Below are positions 6,588 through 10,713 of a stretch of 10,713 bases of DNA, in pieces. A program made the translations under genes and the position numbers. Position 1 is the stretch's first letter; each line of letters starts with the position of its first letter. Origin of the DNA: Balneolales bacterium (GTDB lineage Bacteria; Bacteroidota; Rhodothermia; Balneolales; Natronogracilivirgulaceae); contig SKYW01000312.1 of the NCBI GenBank assembly GCA_007127695.1, positions 1 to 10,713 of the forward strand, in the 5' to 3' direction. Under the pieces are notes generated by a model. It saw only the letters and a program-made list of their open reading frames with translations. It searched no databases and had not been told where the DNA came from.

Positions 6588-7985
6588 TCAAATGGTCGAA
6601 GGATGGAGGTTGCTTGTCACTGGACGTGGCATGTCGGTATTGCCAGTGGCACGACCGTTTAAAATCGTGCCCCGGACTGCCTCGGATGGCTCACGGTCAT
6701 CAAGTCGGCACTGTACCACTTCATTTACAAGCGATGGATCGAAGGGCAGCGATACCCGGATGTAGTTGTCGGTCCAGCCGAAGATCTTTCCATCCTTAAC
6801 TTCCTGCTCTATCAGGACTGGACGGACCGACCCAAGGAACCGGCTGTCGAAGTCGAAGCGTTTCTGTTCGGAGATTCTCCGGAGTTTATGGGTCCTTTCC
6901 TTCCGGACTTTCTTTGGGACGTTTCCATCCATCTCAAGGGCCGTGGTATTGGGCCTTTCGGAATAGGTGAAAACGTGAAGGTAGCCGACTGGCAGGGATT
7001 GCAGGAAATCCATGGTCGTTTGAAAATGGGCATCCGTCTCCCCGGGGTGCCCCGTGATGACATCCACACCGATGCAGGCATCCGGCATGAGGTCGAGGAT
7101 GGTGTGGACGCGCCTGCGATACAGTTCCGTTCGGTATCTGCGTTTCATCAGCTGAAGCACCTCATCCGATCCGCTCTGGAGCGGGATATGGAAGTGCGGC
7201 TGGATCGTGTTGGATCGGGCCACAAACGCAATGATCTCGTCGGACAGCAGGTTGGGCTCAATGGAGGATATCCGGATGCGATCCAGTCCGGGCAACCGGT
7301 CCAGCTGCCGGATCAGATCGAGGAACGTCTCGCCGCTCTGTCGACCGAAATCACCGACATTCACGCCGGTAAGCACGATCTCCCGGTATCCGTTGGCGAT
7401 TACGCTGCGCGCATTTTCCATCACATCGCGAACGGATGGGCTGCGGCTTTTACCCCGGGCCAGCGGTATGGTACAGAAGCTGCACTTGTAATCGCACCCG
7501 TCCTGCACCTTCAGAAATGCCCGTGTGCGGTCATTGGCGGAAAAGGCATGGTGGAAATCTACCGCTTCGTTCACATCGGTGCGATGGATGATGGTCTGGT
7601 CCGGTTTTTCAAAATTCCCGGCCAGCGCCAGGATATCGAATTTGTCCCGCGCACCGACCACCAGGTCGACACCATCGATGGCGGCGATCTCATCGGGTTC
7701 GAGTTGCGCATAGCAGCCGGTGACCACGATAAAAGCCCGTGGATTCTTTCGCTGTGCCCGCCGCACGACTTTCCGGCAATCCCTGTTGGCATCCTGGGTG
7801 ACAGAGCACGTATTTATGACGTACACATCCGCTTTTTCCCCGAAAGGCAGGATTTCGAAATCCTGTCCGCTGAAATGACGTTTCAGGGTGGATGTCTCCG
7901 CAAAATTCAACTTGCATCCAAGAGTGTGGAAAGCAACACTCCGGGAAGCACTGGCGGTATGTGTGTAATTCTGTTTTGTCATCAT
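6588..7985 (-). CDS. mtaB: tRNA (t6A37) methylthiotransferase MtaB
   Basis: Radical-SAM enzyme that adds a methylthio group to C2 of t6A at position 37 of certain tRNAs, giving ms2t6A. Counting from the ATG at 7985 (465 residues), the N-terminal methylthiotransferase domain has cysteines at about 24 (TLGCKLN), 60 (NTCSV) and 91 (TGCYA) for one 4Fe-4S cluster. The radical-SAM cysteines are 164, 168 and 171 in GCDYKCSFC. IPLQSGSD, ITGHPGE and TYSERPNT follow, and a TRAM-type RNA-binding domain fills about 395-460. TLGCKLN marks MtaB rather than MiaB (GCQMN type) or RimO. The frame stays open to a TTG at 8060, but the extra 25 residues have no family likeness, so the ATG pair at 7985/7982 is preferred; neither has a good Shine-Dalgarno sequence. 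It lies 131 bp after nuoH and 4 bp before the glycosylase gene. Confidence 0.95.
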   Translation of the reverse strand: MMTKQNYTHTASASRSVAFHTLGCKLNFAETSTLKRHFSGQDFEILPFGEKADVYVINTCSVTQDANRDCRKVVRRAQRKNPRAFIVVTGCYAQLEPDEIAAIDGVDLVVGARDKFDILALAGNFEKPDQTIIHRTDVNEAVDFHHAFSANDRTRAFLKVQDGCDYKCSFCTIPLARGKSRSPSVRDVMENARSVIANGYREIVLTGVNVGDFGRQSGETFLDLIRQLDRLPGLDRIRISSIEPNLLSDEIIAFVARSNTIQPHFHIPLQSGSDEVLQLMKRRYRTELYRRRVHTILDLMPDACIGVDVITGHPGETDAHFQTTMDFLQSLPVGYLHVFTYSERPNTTALEMDGNVPKKVRKERTHKLRRISEQKRFDFDSRFLGSVRPVLIEQEVKDGKIFGWTDNYIRVSLPFDPSLVNEVVQCRLDDREPSEAVRGTILNGRATGNTDMPRPVTSNLHPSTI

Positions 7986-8116
7986 GCTTGCGCTAGCGGC
8001 TGGGCCAGTCTTCAGTGACACGGTTCTGCGGCCCAATACGGTGATCACTTGCCGGCACAAACGGTAAAAGGAGGCCGGTTATTCTCCCTGCAAGATAATC
8101 GTTATGCAGAAACCTT
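7986..8116. other. Intergenic region between nuoH and mtaB
   Basis: A 131-bp non-coding stretch, or shorter if the TTG at 8060 were the mtaB start. It holds the palindrome GTGATCAC (8041-8048) and short complementary pieces (CCGGC 8052-8056 with GCCGG 8074-8078; GGAG 8070-8073 with CTCC 8084-8087 followed on the minus strand by CTTTT-like sequence). None makes a convincing terminator or promoter. An end of the nuo transcript here is inferred from the gene change, not from a clear signal. Confidence 0.5.
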
Positions 8117-9115
8117 TCAGGGGAGATAGTACAGGATAATCGCGATCACCACAAAGTTCAGGATTGCCAGGGGAAGCATCCTTGTCCAGCCGAGTCGCAT
8201 GAGCTGATTATACTTGAACCGTGGCAGCGTCCACCGCACCCAGATAAACACGAATGCGAAGAACACGGTCTTCAGGATGAAGACGTGGATATCAAGGATT
8301 GCCTTCCACACAGGGCTCATTTCAGGCAGCCAGTAGCCGGCGAACGGCAGGTGATATCCACCGAAGAAAAATACGGTGATCAGCATGCTTCCGATCACGA
8401 CGTGCATGTATTCGGCAAGGAAGAAGGTCCCGAATTTCATGGAGCTGTACTCGGTATGAAAACCGCCAACCAGTTCCTGTTCGGCTTCGACCAGATCAAA
8501 GGGCGCCCGGTTGGCCTCTGCAAATACTGCGATGGTGAAAATGATGAAGCCCAGCGGATTCCGAAAGATATTCCACCATAATTCCTGGGATTGGACAATT
8601 TCAAGAATGCTCAGGGAGCCTGCAAACAGGATCACGGATGCCAGTGCGACGCCCATTGGCAGTTCGTAGCTGATCATCTGGGCTGCAGCCCTGAGGCCGC
8701 CCAGAAGGGAATATTTGCTGTTGGATGCCCATCCGGCAAGGGTCACGCCGTACACAGACAGGGACGCCACGGCAAGCAGGAACAATACACCTACGTTCAG
8801 ATCGGTGATATATACGAATTCGCTGAACGGGATGATGGCAACGGTGATGATGGCGGTGCTTACCGGGATCATCGGAGCCAGGGTGTACAGGAATCTGTTG
8901 GCGTTGGTGGGAACGATATCCTCTTTCAGAAAGAGTTTGATCACATCAGAAAAGGGCTGGAAGAGTCCGAGCGGACCAACCCTGTTCGGGCCGTAGCGGT
9001 TCTGGATGAATGCCGAAACACGCCGCTCCGCGTACACGGCAACGGCTGCCGATGGCAGGAGAAATAACAGGACCACGGCGAGCATGACCAGTATTGAAAA
9101 AAGTAAGGGATCCAT
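8117..9115 (-). CDS. nuoH: NADH-quinone oxidoreductase subunit H
   Basis: Membrane subunit of respiratory complex I that links the hydrophilic arm to the proton-pumping arm and forms part of the quinone chamber; 332 residues, normal length. About eight hydrophobic segments are visible, beginning at residues 5-27. Signature loops are YAERRVSAFIQNRYGPNRVG, LFQPFSDVIKLFLKED, and the acidic loop FAEANRAPFDLVEAEQELVGG followed by HTEYSSMKF. The C-terminus ends in a last membrane segment after LRFKYNQLM-like RFKYNQLMRLGW. Its ATG directly follows the nuoG stop with no gap (TAA then ATG), so translation is probably coupled. The usual next gene, nuoI, is not downstream; a 131-bp gap and mtaB follow. 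Confidence 0.98.
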   Translation of the reverse strand: MDPLLFSILVMLAVVLLFLLPSAAVAVYAERRVSAFIQNRYGPNRVGPLGLFQPFSDVIKLFLKEDIVPTNANRFLYTLAPMIPVSTAIITVAIIPFSEFVYITDLNVGVLFLLAVASLSVYGVTLAGWASNSKYSLLGGLRAAAQMISYELPMGVALASVILFAGSLSILEIVQSQELWWNIFRNPLGFIIFTIAVFAEANRAPFDLVEAEQELVGGFHTEYSSMKFGTFFLAEYMHVVIGSMLITVFFFGGYHLPFAGYWLPEMSPVWKAILDIHVFILKTVFFAFVFIWVRWTLPRFKYNQLMRLGWTRMLPLAILNFVVIAIILYYLP

Positions 9116-10713
9116 TTATGCGGGTTTTACTTCCGAATCTTGTTCCAGTTTCAGTTGAATGCCGTTTTCCTCATCCATTCGATCATAGGACACTTCCCGG
9201 AAGGTACGGAAAGTACCGGCAATCTCTTCCATGATCTGACGCGACGATTCCCAGCCGGGCCTGTCAGTGTCGGATTCCATGCGGGCAAAGAACTCCCAGG
9301 CGGGGATGCAGTCGATCCGGTTGGCGTCGGTCACCCAGTTGTCGAATTTTGTTCCGTAGTGATCCAGACGGCCCATTGACATCTCCAGGTTGAGCCGGCG
9401 ATTGGTGTACAGGGTTTCCTTTGCCGGGACGGTCCTCTGGATGCGTCCGTCGACATTGACGTAGGAGGCCGCGTGCTCGGCGGCCGTTGTCACAGGGACC
9501 ACCAGGTTGGCGGCACGTGTCGTATCGCTGTGGCTGGTTCCCCATACGATGGTCCAGGAGGAGGCCAGATGTTCCGCTGTCAGTGCCGTGCGTCCAAGAA
9601 GATCGTCATCCAGAATGGCGACAATCTTCGGTTTGCTGGTTTCAATGAGCTTAATCAGGGATTTCTCATCGATTTCTTCAATTCCAAGGGCTCTTGCACC
9701 GTTGGTGTTCGGTGCCTGATCGTCGGAGATAAGAAATCCGTCGCCGGCTCCCGGCGTGATGTGCGGGACGAAATGGAATTTCGATACACCGAGGTTGCCG
9801 AAGTACGTTCGCAGGGCGTAATTGTCTTCCACGGAAGCGTGCGGACTTCCGATTACAAGAATTTCATCCGGGGTGGTTTTTCCGAGTTCTTCCTGCAGGG
9901 TCAGCTGTGCGTTGTTCCATGATGTACGCACTTGTCCGGCATCATCCGGGCGGAGATGCGGACGGGAAATCCGGTTTTCGTTGAATTGTCGATAAGCAAG
10001 GCGTCCGGCGTCCGGCATCCAGTGGTCATTGACCGCATCATTGAAACGCGGGGTGACACGCATTACAAGATTGTCACGTGTCCACAGCCAGGTACTGCAT
10101 CCCTTTCCGTTGGAAATGTCTATGCTGGGGGTCTGGTTCATCTCCCAAACCCGTGCCTTGAAACGGAAATCGGCTGATGTCAGTGCCCCGACCGGACAGA
10201 TGTCAACCGTGTTGAGCGAATAGGGGTCATCAAATGTCTGATCATTGGCGGTCATCGGGTAGTTCTTGTCGCCGCGGGAAATGATGGTAAGCTGATAGGT
10301 TTTGCTGATCTCATCGGTAAAGCGGACGCAGCGCGTGCAATTGATGCAGCGTTCGGCATCCAGAATGACACGCGGCCCGAGCTGGATTGCTTTGGGCTTG
10401 TGGACTTTTTTGTGCTCAAACCGGCTGCCTTCGGGACCATATTTATAGGTAAGGATCTGCAGCGGACATTCACCGGCCTGGTCGCAGATCGGGCAATCCA
10501 GCGGGTGGTTGATAAGGATGAATTCCAGGTTGTCGGCCTGGGCCTGCTTTACGAGGTCGTCGGTGTGGTGGGTGTGGATTACCAGTCCATCCGCAAGATC
10601 GAGGCTGCAGGCGGTCATGAGTTTCGGGAAATAGCGGATTACCCGGTTGCCTTCATCATCAATTTCAAAGACTTTTTTTTCTCTGTCAAAAACGGGCATG
10701 CCGGCTTTGACGA
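9116..10713 (-). CDS. nuoG: NADH-quinone oxidoreductase subunit G, 5' end outside window
   Basis: Iron-sulfur subunit of the peripheral arm of complex I, passing electrons from NADH toward quinone. The frame stays open to the window edge. The ATG at 10699 is internal: it follows codons for VKAG, which fit the ferredoxin-domain stretch just after CRxC. Counting from that ATG, Cys31 (LMTAC) is the last 2Fe-2S ligand. His65, Cys69, Cys72 and Cys78 in HPLDCPICDQAGEC bind cluster N3. Cys118, 121, 124 and 168 (CINCTRC and DICPVGAL) bind N4. The following segment has a single Cys201 rather than the CxxCxxxC of cluster N7, so N7 is probably absent. The molybdopterin-like domain is short, retaining AANLVVPVTTAAEHAASYVN and DGRIQ near its end. 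About 531 residues are visible; with perhaps 55 missing, the whole would be near 590, well below the 780-900 of Thermus or E. coli forms. Confidence 0.96.
   Translation of the reverse strand, partial: VKAGMPVFDREKKVFEIDDEGNRVIRYFPKLMTACSLDLADGLVIHTHHTDDLVKQAQADNLEFILINHPLDCPICDQAGECPLQILTYKYGPEGSRFEHKKVHKPKAIQLGPRVILDAERCINCTRCVRFTDEISKTYQLTIISRGDKNYPMTANDQTFDDPYSLNTVDICPVGALTSADFRFKARVWEMNQTPSIDISNGKGCSTWLWTRDNLVMRVTPRFNDAVNDHWMPDAGRLAYRQFNENRISRPHLRPDDAGQVRTSWNNAQLTLQEELGKTTPDEILVIGSPHASVEDNYALRTYFGNLGVSKFHFVPHITPGAGDGFLISDDQAPNTNGARALGIEEIDEKSLIKLIETSKPKIVAILDDDLLGRTALTAEHLASSWTIVWGTSHSDTTRAANLVVPVTTAAEHAASYVNVDGRIQRTVPAKETLYTNRRLNLEMSMGRLDHYGTKFDNWVTDANRIDCIPAWEFFARMESDTDRPGWESSRQIMEEIAGTFRTFREVSYDRMDEENGIQLKLEQDSEVKPA

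Noticed and set aside
6888..8018. 376-codon open frame on the plus strand
   Set aside because: It is antisense to mtaB nearly throughout; its translation has no family motif, and mtaB is unmistakable. It is a shadow produced by codon bias.
7986..8060. TTG start extending MtaB by 25 residues
   Set aside because: The extra residues do not resemble the family N-terminus and no ribosome site precedes the TTG; the ATG at 7985 places TLGCKLN at the usual distance.
8066..8106. AAAAGGAGG on the plus strand followed by an ATG, suggesting a small plus-strand gene
   Set aside because: The ATG at 8104 is about 30 bases away, too far for a ribosome site, and nothing coding-like follows antisense to nuoH.
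9742..9756. CGCCGG-CTC-CCGGCG hairpin in nuoG
   Set aside because: A short GC-rich repeat in a coding region encoding TPGAGDG; no T-run and likely chance.
10697..10699. ATG at 10699 as the real start of nuoG
   Set aside because: The frame continues upstream with VKAG in a conserved context, and the 2Fe-2S domain would lose three of its four cysteines.
1..10713. Defence island, prophage, integrated element or CRISPR
   Set aside because: Every gene is a recognisable core or metabolic family, the junctions are tight, and no transposase, integrase, direct repeats or spacer arrays were seen.

Overview
The window looks like an ordinary chromosomal core-gene region from a Bacteroidota-like bacterium, most likely of the Rhodothermota/Balneolota side. 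The lineage is inferred from four things: a plant/cyanobacterial-type GlgC, weak or absent Shine-Dalgarno sequences before most genes, the style of the complex I subunits, and moderate-to-high GC. No rRNA, tRNA, insertion sequence, CRISPR array, phage gene or recognisable defence system was found. Both outermost genes run off the window.

Plus strand, about 1-3985: three co-directional genes with short gaps (26 and 6 bp) form a probable operon. They are the 3' part of glgC (ADP-glucose synthesis for glycogen), a CpdB/UshA-type 5'-nucleotidase or cyclic-nucleotide phosphodiesterase lipoprotein, and a two-domain GT-B glycosyltransferase of the GTDC1/tRNA-queuosine mannosyltransferase type (DUF3524 N-terminus).

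Minus strand, about 3948-10713: in transcription order, nuoG (5' end outside the window), nuoH, mtaB (tRNA ms2t6A methylthiotransferase), a family-4-like uracil-DNA glycosylase, and dnaB (replicative helicase). nuoG/nuoH abut exactly. mtaB and the glycosylase gene are 4 bp apart. Gaps of 131 bp (nuoH-mtaB) and 173 bp (udg-dnaB) separate likely transcription units. dnaB converges on and overlaps the glycosyltransferase gene by 38 bp at a tail-to-tail junction that carries a perfect 16-bp palindrome.

The genes serve housekeeping roles: carbon storage, nucleotide scavenging, anticodon-loop tRNA modification (the predicted queuosine mannosyltransferase at position 34 and MtaB at position 37), uracil repair, replication and respiration. 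The points most worth checking are a glycosylase that appears to have lost all four Fe-S cysteines of its family, a DnaB tail resembling the SSB C-terminal tip, a bacterial queuosine-mannosyltransferase homologue in an unusual operon, and a complex I cluster that stops at nuoH instead of continuing into nuoI.
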